The notes under the pieces: model-generated
Seen by the model: only the letters and a program-made list of their open reading frames with translations
Told to the model about the DNA's origin: nothing
The model's database searches: none
Assembly: GCA_017634555.1 (NCBI GenBank)
Contig: JAGBNF010000020.1
Location: 16,834-80,833 of the forward strand
Origin: Eubacterium sp.
GTDB taxonomy: Bacteria; Bacillota; Clostridia; Lachnospirales; Lachnospiraceae
Reading direction: 5' to 3'
Length of the DNA: 64,000 bases
Shown: positions 54,077 through 62,141 of the stretch, one piece after another
Numbering within the stretch: the first letter of the stretch is position 1
How the letters are laid out: the number at the start of each line of letters is the position of its first letter
Translations under genes and position numbers: made by a program

Positions 54077-55353
54077 TTTATTCCTCTGTATAACTTATGC
54101 CATGCCTTGATTGTCATTCCGAGGCCTGAAACGAAGTATGCGACGATAAGTCCTGCCCCGATAAAATCTCCTCCCAGATTATTAAAGATAAAATAATCCG
54201 TTACGGCATGTACAACACATGTAAGTATATGAACTACAACCAGATATTTTTCTTCTCCAACAAATGCCAGAACATGCATCGGGATTGCCCTGAGCGCCGT
54301 CTGACACCAGGCTGCTATAAGCAGCATCCTTACCATTTTTACACCTGACAGATAGTTTTCTCCCCAAACCAGAAGCACGATCCATTTCGACGTCAGCATA
54401 AGGAATAGTATCACTACTGTCATAAATATCATTATATAAAAATATATCTTCTTGAAATTCGTATAAAGCCACTTAGGATTATTAGAATTCTTTGCAAAGT
54501 ACGGAATTATAAATACCGCCACCGCATCAACAAAGAACACACATATCTGTATAAAGCAGGTTGCAACCTTGAAGTTAGCCACAACCTCGGAATCCTTGAA
54601 ATATCTTCCGATAAAGAGTGATTCGTTGTTGAGTACCATCTGAGAAAAGAAGCTTCCCATAAGCAGCGCAATAGAAAAGACTATAATCTTTTTTATCATC
54701 GCCTTAGACGGCCACTTGAACTTTATCGACACAAATTCTCTCGCGAAGTAGATGCATAATCCGATACATATCGGATAAGCAAAGTATCTGGCAAATACTA
54801 CTCCGTAAACTCCGACCAGAATTGCAAGCAGAATCTGTGCACTGACATACAGGATCGTATAAACCAGCGATACTATAGAGTACTTCCTGTTCATAAAATG
54901 TGCTCTTAAGTAAAACTGAAAATCCTGAAAGATAAAGCTAAAGAACGGAATACCTACCATGCTGAACGTCAGCCTTCTGCTGTCAGGTATATCGAATCTT
55001 GTAAAGTATATAATGACTATAAATACAGCTGCAGCTACAAGATTAAACAGCGTTCCGATAGCCAGAGTAGCTCCGAAGATTCCCTTCTTCTTTTCAGGAT
55101 CCTTCTCTGCAACGCAGAACTTGAGTGCCGCCTGATTCATTCCCAACCCCGAAAGCAACAGATAATAATTCACCATCGTTTCGGCATAAGACAACGATCC
55201 ATAATCCGGCTTAGTCAGGAAGCGTGGTAAAAACATCGCCGAAAGAAACATTATTGCCTTAACAAGAGTTGTACTGAATATTATCTCGACGAACCCTTTA
55301 CCTTTAAGTTTTGTGATAAGCTCATTCTTTATCGAGCCGAGCTTGTCTGCCAT
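54073..55353 (-). CDS. Wzx-type polysaccharide flippase
   Basis: Polytopic protein (MATE/MOP-like polysaccharide transporter) with about 12 helices; FSTTLVKAIMFLSAMFLPRFLTKPDYG at the N-terminus is the family opening. 426 residues. Flips the lipid-linked repeat unit. Starts within the last 32 bases of the Wzy gene (GAAGGAGACTTAT before the ATG), and shares 4 bases with wecB downstream, so the genes are strongly coupled. Confidence 0.92.
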   Translation of the reverse strand: MADKLGSIKNELITKLKGKGFVEIIFSTTLVKAIMFLSAMFLPRFLTKPDYGSLSYAETMVNYYLLLSGLGMNQAALKFCVAEKDPEKKKGIFGATLAIGTLFNLVAAAVFIVIIYFTRFDIPDSRRLTFSMVGIPFFSFIFQDFQFYLRAHFMNRKYSIVSLVYTILYVSAQILLAILVGVYGVVFARYFAYPICIGLCIYFAREFVSIKFKWPSKAMIKKIIVFSIALLMGSFFSQMVLNNESLFIGRYFKDSEVVANFKVATCFIQICVFFVDAVAVFIIPYFAKNSNNPKWLYTNFKKIYFYIMIFMTVVILFLMLTSKWIVLLVWGENYLSGVKMVRMLLIAAWCQTALRAIPMHVLAFVGEEKYLVVVHILTCVVHAVTDYFIFNNLGGDFIGAGLIVAYFVSGLGMTIKAWHKLYRGIK

Positions 55354-56548
55354 ATAAGTCTCCTTCTATAATAACCGGTTCGGATATAGATTCCGGTTTC
55401 TCCTCCACATTTATCCGCGCATAATAATGCTCCAGACATATCATCGCGAGCAGCATCCATACAAGTGTATTTCTGATTCCGTTATGTGTAACATTATAAA
55501 ATAGTATTCCGGACAGTGCCGTTATACTCTTCTTTATCTGAATAAACGACTTACCGACTGTCTTCTTAAAGATATAGCAATATCCGATCAATCCTATCAG
55601 ACCGTAAGATAACAGGATTGTGACATAAGCCGAATGAGTCTCGATTCCTTTCAGCGTTGTAAATCTGTCAAATCCGCCTTCACCCATTCCCCACAGAAAA
55701 TGATATCCTATCTCAGTTATTCTCTCATATCCTCTTCCTGTCCAGAGATTATCATCCGCTTCAAGATTTGAAAATCTTACTCTAAGATTGATTATCTCAC
55801 TATTCCTTGCAATGAATCCGATATCCGAATACATGATAAGATATAATCCCACACTGAGAAGTATAAGAACTATCATCTTCCATACGATGGTTTGTTTTTT
55901 CGTATTCTCAGATGTGATGATCACCAAAAAGAAGAAAATGAAAAGTCCCGCAAAGGATGCCTTTGATCCCGACAGGATTATCATGACAACCGACAACGTA
56001 TAAACTAGATACTTCTTCCAATCATTCTTAAAAATGCAAAACGCAAAGGCCACAAGCACAATACTGAAATATCCCAGCTGATTCGGATTATTGAAGAATC
56101 CATTCTTTCTGAATGCCTGTCCGCTCAGCAGCATAACTCCACCAAAGGATACAACAGCTGAAGCAATACATCCACTGATTGTAGTCTTTACTACCGACTC
56201 ATAGCCATAATATTTACACAAGATAAAAATATAAACGTAGGCTATAAAATTAAAAACATAATACATCGACCGGCTGATAAACTGCGTGTTGCCCAACGCA
56301 ATTGCCCATATAAAATTCACGACCATCTGATATACAACGATCATGGAACATATCTTTATATGCTTACTATGCTCAGCCGGAATATATATAACACCCCTGT
56401 TGGAATAAATGATTATCACAATTCCCAATATCAGAAGGATGTCTGCTATCTGCGGCATACCTGAAGGGAAAACATTTATGGATTTTGTCGCAAAGTACAA
56501 GAACAAAATGTTCATCGGTATGCTGATTCTGATCTGAATCGCCTTCAT
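55322..56548 (-). CDS. Wzy-type O-antigen/EPS polymerase
   Basis: About ten helices with a large extracytoplasmic loop (about residues 240-300). The Wzy_C-family block FFNNPNQLGYFSIVLVAF and GSKASFAGLFIFFF is present. 408 residues. AAGGAT and an upstream GGGAGGG precede the ATG. Polymerises repeat units on the outer face. Overlaps the flippase gene by 32 bases. Confidence 0.9.
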   Translation of the reverse strand: MKAIQIRISIPMNILFLYFATKSINVFPSGMPQIADILLILGIVIIIYSNRGVIYIPAEHSKHIKICSMIVVYQMVVNFIWAIALGNTQFISRSMYYVFNFIAYVYIFILCKYYGYESVVKTTISGCIASAVVSFGGVMLLSGQAFRKNGFFNNPNQLGYFSIVLVAFAFCIFKNDWKKYLVYTLSVVMIILSGSKASFAGLFIFFFLVIITSENTKKQTIVWKMIVLILLSVGLYLIMYSDIGFIARNSEIINLRVRFSNLEADDNLWTGRGYERITEIGYHFLWGMGEGGFDRFTTLKGIETHSAYVTILLSYGLIGLIGYCYIFKKTVGKSFIQIKKSITALSGILFYNVTHNGIRNTLVWMLLAMICLEHYYARINVEEKPESISEPVIIEGDLYGRQARLDKE

Positions 56549-56619
56549 ATCCTTACGGACACCCTCCCATAGAAATCAATAAAACAACTCATCATAAAAC
56601 ATCTACAAAAACTCAATTA

Positions 56620-57840
56620 CTATATATGATAAACTCCCGGAAGATTACAGATATTATGGCAGTCAAGTATGACCTTTCCTGCAAGCTTATCCATATTCTC
56701 TTTAATCTCATCATGCTTTACCATGATGACCACAAAATCAACATCCGCTAAAAAACTATCCAGATCATGGTACTGATTCTTTACAACATCATCAGTAATA
56801 AAAGGATCATAAACCTTAAGTCCCGGCGCGAGATGGCGTTCCTGAGACTCCAGAAGCTGTAATGTCGGGCTTTCTCTCATGTCATCGACATTTTCCTTGT
56901 ATGTAAGTCCATAAAGCCCTACACGGCCTATATCGGTCATCCCCCGCTCCTTCATGATCTCGTATATACGATTGAGCACGAAGTCAGGCATTCCGTCATT
57001 CGTCTTCATAGCCTCATCGATAACCTTCGCAAGTGAAGGATAATCTCCTACGAGGAACCACGGATCAACTGATATACAGTGTCCTCCAACACCAGGTCCC
57101 GGCTGAAGAATATTTACACGCGGATGCATGTTGCAGATCTTTATGATCTCGTAAACATCCATATCATCATAACGACATATCTTTGCCAGTTCATTTGCGA
57201 AAGCTATATTTACAGCACGGAAAGTATTTTCTACAACCTTTGTCATTTCCGCAGTTTTAATATCGGTAACAACTATCTCACCCTGACAGAATGAGGAATA
57301 GAGTTCTTTGATTTTCTCTCCTACAGCCCTATCATCCGCTCCGATGGTACGGTTGTTATGAAGGAGCTCATATACCATATTTCCCGGTATTATTCTTTCC
57401 GGTGCATGTACCAGATTGATATCTTCACCAATCTTCAGTCCGGCCGCAACAATCTCCGAACGAACATATCTCTCTATGGTTCCCGGAGAAACTGTAGACT
57501 CTATAACAAGTGTTGCGCCCTTTTCGGCAACCTCAAGAACATTTCTTACAGCCTCAACAACATAACAGGCATCAACTTTCTTACTGAACTTATCATACGG
57601 TGTAGGAACAGATACGATATATGTATCAGTAACCTTATACTCTGTCGTAAACTCTATACCTGCAGCAACTGCATCACGGAAAAGATCATCTATACCCTTT
57701 TCCTTAAATGTAGTCTTTCCTGACTTCAGAGTATCCACGAGCGACTTATTATAATCCGTACCGACAACCTCTACTCCATGCGATGCAAGCATGAGCGCTG
57801 TCGGAAGTCCTATATATCCTAAACCGATCACATTAACCAT
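56620..57840 (-). CDS. wecC: UDP-N-acetyl-D-mannosamine dehydrogenase
   Basis: Oxidises UDP-ManNAc to UDP-ManNAcA. MVNVIGLGYIGLPTALMLA, IVSVPTPYDK, IESTVSPGTIE, VHAPERIIPG, and the catalytic GPGVGGHCISVDPWFL with the Cys of GGHC. 406 residues. GAGGTTACACAA before the ATG. Paired with wecB at 52976. WecC rather than another UDP-sugar dehydrogenase is inferred from the GGHCISVDPWF signature. Confidence 0.93.
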   Translation of the reverse strand: MVNVIGLGYIGLPTALMLASHGVEVVGTDYNKSLVDTLKSGKTTFKEKGIDDLFRDAVAAGIEFTTEYKVTDTYIVSVPTPYDKFSKKVDACYVVEAVRNVLEVAEKGATLVIESTVSPGTIERYVRSEIVAAGLKIGEDINLVHAPERIIPGNMVYELLHNNRTIGADDRAVGEKIKELYSSFCQGEIVVTDIKTAEMTKVVENTFRAVNIAFANELAKICRYDDMDVYEIIKICNMHPRVNILQPGPGVGGHCISVDPWFLVGDYPSLAKVIDEAMKTNDGMPDFVLNRIYEIMKERGMTDIGRVGLYGLTYKENVDDMRESPTLQLLESQERHLAPGLKVYDPFITDDVVKNQYHDLDSFLADVDFVVIMVKHDEIKENMDKLAGKVILDCHNICNLPGVYHI

Positions 57841-57873
57841 TTGTGTAACCTCAAATCTAATAATAAAAACTTA

Positions 57874-59019
57874 TCATCCGAGTTCCGCGAATAGCTTCGC
57901 AAACTCTATATCCCAGGAATAATACTGCCTTGCAAATTCTCTCATTTCTTCCCGATAGTTACTATCTTCAATTCCATGATAAAACTTCAGTACTTCCTCT
58001 ATATCTATCGGATCCTCGCACAACTCAAATCTATGTGCATAAGGATATGTATCATCAAAGGCAGGTTCCTTCCAACCGTATATGAACGGTAGTCCCTTCG
58101 CGAAGTATTCCTTCGTCTTAAGACTGGAGCCTTCATACATTCCGATCCTATGATGTGCCAGTGCACCTATTCCGATCTCCGCACGGTCATAGTATCGGTC
58201 AAGCTCCTCACCGCTCTTACTGCCCACAAAACGGCACCTGTCCCGGAGTCCCGAGGAAAGTACAAGTTTCTTCGTTGAATCCATATATTTACCAACAAAG
58301 TATACTCTTATATCTTCCGTTCCGCCATTATCATAGTATGCTTTCAAACCATTTATAAATCTGTCGATTCCATGATAGTTTCTCTCTATAGCAACACTCA
58401 GGAATCTGATTGCCTTGTTGCGGTTCGGAACATAGTGCCTCTCGGAAATATCATCCAGATCTATCGCATTATCTATATTCACCGTCTTAATGCCCCAGAT
58501 ATCAGTATAATTATTCATAGCCGCGACCAGATCTATATACCGTGCCGCCTTTGGAGAATATCTCTTATCCATAAAAAGCTGATATCTCGATATCAGTGTC
58601 GTCGGGATAAAATCCGGCGAATATGCATGAGCCTCAACTACAACCTTCGTATTCTTATTCTTCAGTTCACGGAGCATGCTGAGAAACTTCCTGTCAAATG
58701 TGTGCCATCTCAGATATGCATAATCAAATCCCGCCTTATCACTTTTCAGATATTCCGTAACAGTATTGATAAGATGGAATCGGCGATAATAGCGGTTAAA
58801 CTTCTCACATTTGACAGCGAACGGCTTTCTATATATCACCTCTTCATTATTATCTATGATGACCGCTCCACCCGAATAATACGCACAGTAAGTAACTTCC
58901 AACCCCATATTTCTGAAAGTTTTTATCTGTGCACGAATCTTCTTCGTGATACCTATCGAAGGATCATCACAGAAGAAATTCATATACATAAAAATTCTTT
59001 TTCCTGTCAGTTCATTCAA
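57874..59019 (-). CDS. Glycosyltransferase, GT4-like
   Basis: GT-B type protein. N-terminal part KRIFMYMNFFCDDPSIGITKKIRAQIKTF; C-terminal half has IRVYFVGKY, CRFVGSKSGEEL and GIGALAHHRIGMYEGSSLKTKEYFAKGLPFIYG, which is the GT4-like donor-binding region with an E-x-x-x-x-K-x-x-E-Y arrangement. 381 residues. The start is set at a TTG (59019) because GGAGG lies 9 bases upstream; an ATG at 59055 overlaps the acyltransferase gene and has no ribosome site. Confidence 0.85.
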   Translation of the reverse strand: MNELTGKRIFMYMNFFCDDPSIGITKKIRAQIKTFRNMGLEVTYCAYYSGGAVIIDNNEEVIYRKPFAVKCEKFNRYYRRFHLINTVTEYLKSDKAGFDYAYLRWHTFDRKFLSMLRELKNKNTKVVVEAHAYSPDFIPTTLISRYQLFMDKRYSPKAARYIDLVAAMNNYTDIWGIKTVNIDNAIDLDDISERHYVPNRNKAIRFLSVAIERNYHGIDRFINGLKAYYDNGGTEDIRVYFVGKYMDSTKKLVLSSGLRDRCRFVGSKSGEELDRYYDRAEIGIGALAHHRIGMYEGSSLKTKEYFAKGLPFIYGWKEPAFDDTYPYAHRFELCEDPIDIEEVLKFYHGIEDSNYREEMREFARQYYSWDIEFAKLFAELG

Positions 59020-59038
59020 TGATGTATTCCTCCAATCA

Positions 59039-60031
59039 TCAGCTTTTCTTCGCATTAAGAAGATTCTGAAGTTTTAAATCAACTATGTAAATCACGGCCG
59101 CCAGAAGCGCCGTTATAATAAACGCCATAATACATGCAGCATCATACGAAATACCCTTATCTATAGATAAAAGTATTATGATATATCCTATATTCTGATG
59201 CACCAGATATACATTATAAGATCTGTCACCCAGCCATGTAAGACGATAATGCTCAGCATTCTCAGTAAAACCATTTGTCGGATTTCGTAACAGTATAAAT
59301 ACTATACTGATCATAGCAGCCATAAGAATACATGCCGAAAGAAGTCCGCTGCAGAACACCGTTCCGATAAACTGAACCACCGCTGCTGCTCCACTCAGTC
59401 CCTTCTTAATTCCGCCCTTACGGATATATGCCCCCAAAAAACTCATGGAATAATAAAGCAGATACAAGGTTACCGTCTCGTAGTACCTTTTCGACACAAA
59501 AATCACCGCTGTCGCACAAACAAAAAACAGCATCCAAAGAATATCATTATCATATAATTTCTTTAGTCTATGAATTACCGCAAGCGATAAATATACGATC
59601 AGTATAAACGGAAGATACCAGTGAGCACCGTCTACCCATTTCCGTCCGGGCAGAAAACCAAGAAGCAGAATATTCAGCATATACTCAGAAAACGGTACCT
59701 CTCTCCCTAAAGAATATTCCGGCAAAATGCTCATCATGATAAAAATAACAGTTATAGATATCACGTAGCTCGGATAGAGTCTTTTTATTCTTCTCGCCAT
59801 TACCCGAAATATCGACTCATCCTTGTCAGGGTTCACTGCATAATATCCACTGATCAGACAAAATCCGCACATTCCGATCAGCACAGTAACCGAAGCAACA
59901 GACTTAATGCCCTTACTTATCGCATAACCTGAAAGAGCAGAAAAACGAGATGTATAGTGAAAGAACACTACACATATACATAACGCCCCACGAACAAGCT
60001 GTATAAGGATATTCTTTCTTCTTTCATCCAT
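59039..60031 (-). CDS. Acyltransferase family 3 membrane protein
   Basis: About ten membrane helices. LVRGALCICVVFFHYTSRFS contains the catalytic His region of acyltransferase-3 enzymes, and GAHWYLPFILIVYL and a late LGDRSYNVYLVHQNIGYI match the family. 330 residues. Probably O-acetylates a sugar of the polymer. 4 bases after the upstream GT4 gene. Confidence 0.9.
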   Translation of the reverse strand: MDERRKNILIQLVRGALCICVVFFHYTSRFSALSGYAISKGIKSVASVTVLIGMCGFCLISGYYAVNPDKDESIFRVMARRIKRLYPSYVISITVIFIMMSILPEYSLGREVPFSEYMLNILLLGFLPGRKWVDGAHWYLPFILIVYLSLAVIHRLKKLYDNDILWMLFFVCATAVIFVSKRYYETVTLYLLYYSMSFLGAYIRKGGIKKGLSGAAAVVQFIGTVFCSGLLSACILMAAMISIVFILLRNPTNGFTENAEHYRLTWLGDRSYNVYLVHQNIGYIIILLSIDKGISYDAACIMAFIITALLAAVIYIVDLKLQNLLNAKKS

Positions 60032-60035
60032 AACA

Positions 60036-61187
60036 CTATCCTTCTTTTATCGCTGACAATTCATCAAGATATGCCTTGATAACTACATCACGGCTGAACT
60101 CATTTTCAACCTTCGCCCTGCCTTCAAGTCCCATTTTGCGGCGATCATCATTATTCATAGCTATAAATTTCTCTATACTTTCAACCAATGCATCAACATC
60201 ACCGCCGTGATATATAAATCCACTGACCTTATCATTCACAGTCTCCTGACAACCCGGATTATCGGTTGTTATAAGCGGACGTCCACTGGCCGCATTTTCA
60301 AGAAGGACATTGCTCATTCCTTCACCATATGTACTCGGATGAATGATTGCATGAGATCTTTTGATCCATGGTTTAACATCAACCACCGAGCCTCTATAGT
60401 AAACAATCTTTTCCTTCTTCAGTTCCTTCAATTCACTTACATAATGCTTTTCTGTCGGCTCTATAAAGCCAAGCATATTGAACTCAACTTTCGGATACTT
60501 CGCCTTAATCCTCTTAGCTGCTTCAATATAATCATCGACACCCTTATCATGTAAGATTCTTCCTATGTAGTTAAAAACTATAGGTTCTCCTTCAACACCA
60601 TTTTCACCCTCAGGATAATCCTGCAATGGAAATCTCTCGAGTGCAACTCCGGATCCCGGGATCAGTTTTGATTTACCTTTGATCCATCCGAGTTTTCTCG
60701 CAAGTTCCATATTCGTACTATTCTGAAACATGATACAGTGCGAACGACGGTATGCAGCTTTATACAGCTTCATTATAAGCTGCTTCTTTATTCCTTTTAC
60801 ATTGAGAACCGAACCCAGTCCCGTCACATTATTTATAACCGGAATCCCAAGTCTGGACGCAACAAGACCAGCGTATACATTTGGCTTAGCTGTATACGCA
60901 AGAATAAAGGAAGGTTTATACTTCATCAAAAGTCTTCTGTAGTGAAGTATAAGCTTCCCGTCTTTTATAATACTTGTTCCTCGTCTGTCTATAGGTGGAT
61001 TATCGTAGATATAAGACTTACCCTTGATCAAACCGAAGTCTTCCATTGCCTTAAACTTCGGTCCATCCGGACAAGATATAAGAACTCGATATCCTGCTTT
61101 TCGGATTGCCTGAATCAGCTCTAATCTAAAGCAGTAAATATCATCATCATTGTTTGTTAGAATTGCTATTAAAGGTCTTTTCGACAT
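60036..61187 (-). CDS. Family 4 glycosyltransferase
   Basis: GT-B fold: N-terminal LIAILTNNDDDIYCFRLELIQAIRKAGYRVLISCP, donor domain with FNYIGRILHDKGVDDYIEAAKR, MLGFIEP, and HPSTYGEGMSNVLLENAASGRPLITT with the EX7E motif. First gene after the hairpin at 61207. 383 residues. Similar to CapM/WcaK-like transferases. Confidence 0.92.
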   Translation of the reverse strand: MSKRPLIAILTNNDDDIYCFRLELIQAIRKAGYRVLISCPDGPKFKAMEDFGLIKGKSYIYDNPPIDRRGTSIIKDGKLILHYRRLLMKYKPSFILAYTAKPNVYAGLVASRLGIPVINNVTGLGSVLNVKGIKKQLIMKLYKAAYRRSHCIMFQNSTNMELARKLGWIKGKSKLIPGSGVALERFPLQDYPEGENGVEGEPIVFNYIGRILHDKGVDDYIEAAKRIKAKYPKVEFNMLGFIEPTEKHYVSELKELKKEKIVYYRGSVVDVKPWIKRSHAIIHPSTYGEGMSNVLLENAASGRPLITTDNPGCQETVNDKVSGFIYHGGDVDALVESIEKFIAMNNDDRRKMGLEGRAKVENEFSRDVVIKAYLDELSAIKEG

Positions 61188-61206
61188 CTCTGTATATCCC
61201 TGTACC

Positions 61207-61252
61207 CAAAAATATAAGGCTCAACCAAGCCACACATATGGCGTGTTGAGCC
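61207..61252 (-). terminator. Hairpin with T-run between the agrB-like gene and the EPS operon
   Basis: GGCTCAAC pairs with GTTGAGCC, with an inner GCCA/TGGC stem; followed on the minus strand by TTATATTTTT. Only about 20 bases separate it from the first glycosyltransferase, and I see no promoter between, so it may be an attenuator passed by transcripts from upstream. Confidence 0.7.
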
Positions 61253-61297
61253 CTATCAAGGATATTATATATTCAATTGTTAAATTCCTCAACTATT

Positions 61298-61888
61298 TCA
61301 ATCCCAATCCTGTGAAATATGCTTCTGCCTTGTACGCTCTATCATTACAGATACAGCATTGCAGAAAAGTCCCGATGCGATATGAAATGCAAGTCCGTGA
61401 ATAAAGAATACTGAAATGATGCTTACTGCGGATGCAAAACAGTATACCAGCAGTGCATTTGATCTCAGTCTGAATTTTTCTTTTTTGAAAAGAGGATTAT
61501 CAAGCTGATTAACCAGTACTCTGAAGCAGATAACCGGTGCCGTAAATACCAGGAACCATAACCCAAAGACGGCCTGAACATCTGCAGACAGAAATTCCAG
61601 TCCGGTTATAAAGAGTAACAGCATGATTGAAAGAATGAGTGTACATCCAAGATGTGACTTTGGTGTATAGCCGCCGGCATACTTACGCATCCAAAGGAAC
61701 ATGCCTATAAAGACACCTATCGGAATATACTGCTTTGATAAGACTGCAGCAGCGACAATCAAAAGGAAGTTGAGAATCTGTGCAAACAGAATCTCAAACG
61801 AAATTGAATAAACGTCGGTTAGTTCCCGGCTGATCCTGCCTCTCTTGGCATAAAACAGCGCGGTCTTAGACGCTAAGACATGTAACAT
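61298..61888 (-). CDS. AgrB-like membrane protein (accessory gene regulator B family)
   Basis: Five or six membrane helices and the AgrB core RKYAGGYTPKSHLGC. In S. aureus AgrB the peptidase uses His77 and Cys84; aligned on Arg and Cys, the His position is Thr here, while a His lies four residues later. 196 residues. GGGGGA lies before the ATG. No agrD-like peptide gene is visible on either side, nor agrC/agrA. It may act on a peptide encoded elsewhere, or its enzymatic role may differ. Confidence 0.85.
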   Translation of the reverse strand: MLHVLASKTALFYAKRGRISRELTDVYSISFEILFAQILNFLLIVAAAVLSKQYIPIGVFIGMFLWMRKYAGGYTPKSHLGCTLILSIMLLLFITGLEFLSADVQAVFGLWFLVFTAPVICFRVLVNQLDNPLFKKEKFRLRSNALLVYCFASAVSIISVFFIHGLAFHIASGLFCNAVSVMIERTRQKHISQDWD

Positions 61889-61916
61889 ATTCAGTTTCCC
61901 CCACGGTTTTAGATTA

Positions 61917-61970
61917 AATAGTGTTAATAGTGTTAAATAGTGTAAATATTTTATAGATTAATAATAGTGT
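61917..61970 (-). promoter_or_regulatory. Direct repeats of AATAGTGT upstream of the agrB-like gene
   Basis: Four copies at 61917, 61926, 61936 and 61963 (spacing 9, 10 and 27). On the minus strand they read ACACTATT. The arrangement could be a binding site of a response regulator such as an AgrA/LytTR protein; this is inference. They lie 29-82 bases before the start. Confidence 0.5.
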
Positions 61971-62078
61971 AACTTCATAGTATCAGATTCAGTTTCCTCT
62001 GTCTATCCGAAATAGTTCACAAAATTTTCAACATTTAACCACCGTTAAGCAATAAAAAATCAGCAAAAAATCACAGAA

Positions 62079-62128
62079 AAATCACAGTGCCTGGCACCTT
62101 GTATCATTGTATCCCGACACTGTGATTT
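62079..62128 (-). terminator. Terminator with a REP-like palindrome in its loop
   Basis: AAATCACAGTG pairs with CACTGTGATTT; followed on the minus strand by TTTCTGTGATTTTTTG. The 28-base loop holds most of GTGCCTGGCACC (62087-62098), the same palindrome that flanks the RAYT gene. Confidence 0.75.
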
Positions 62129-62141
62129 CATTTTCATTATA

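Noticed and set aside
61260-61300. agrD-like peptide after the agrB-like gene
   Set aside because: Only a TTG-started 23-residue frame exists, without Cys or Ser for a thiolactone ring; it overlaps the hairpin.
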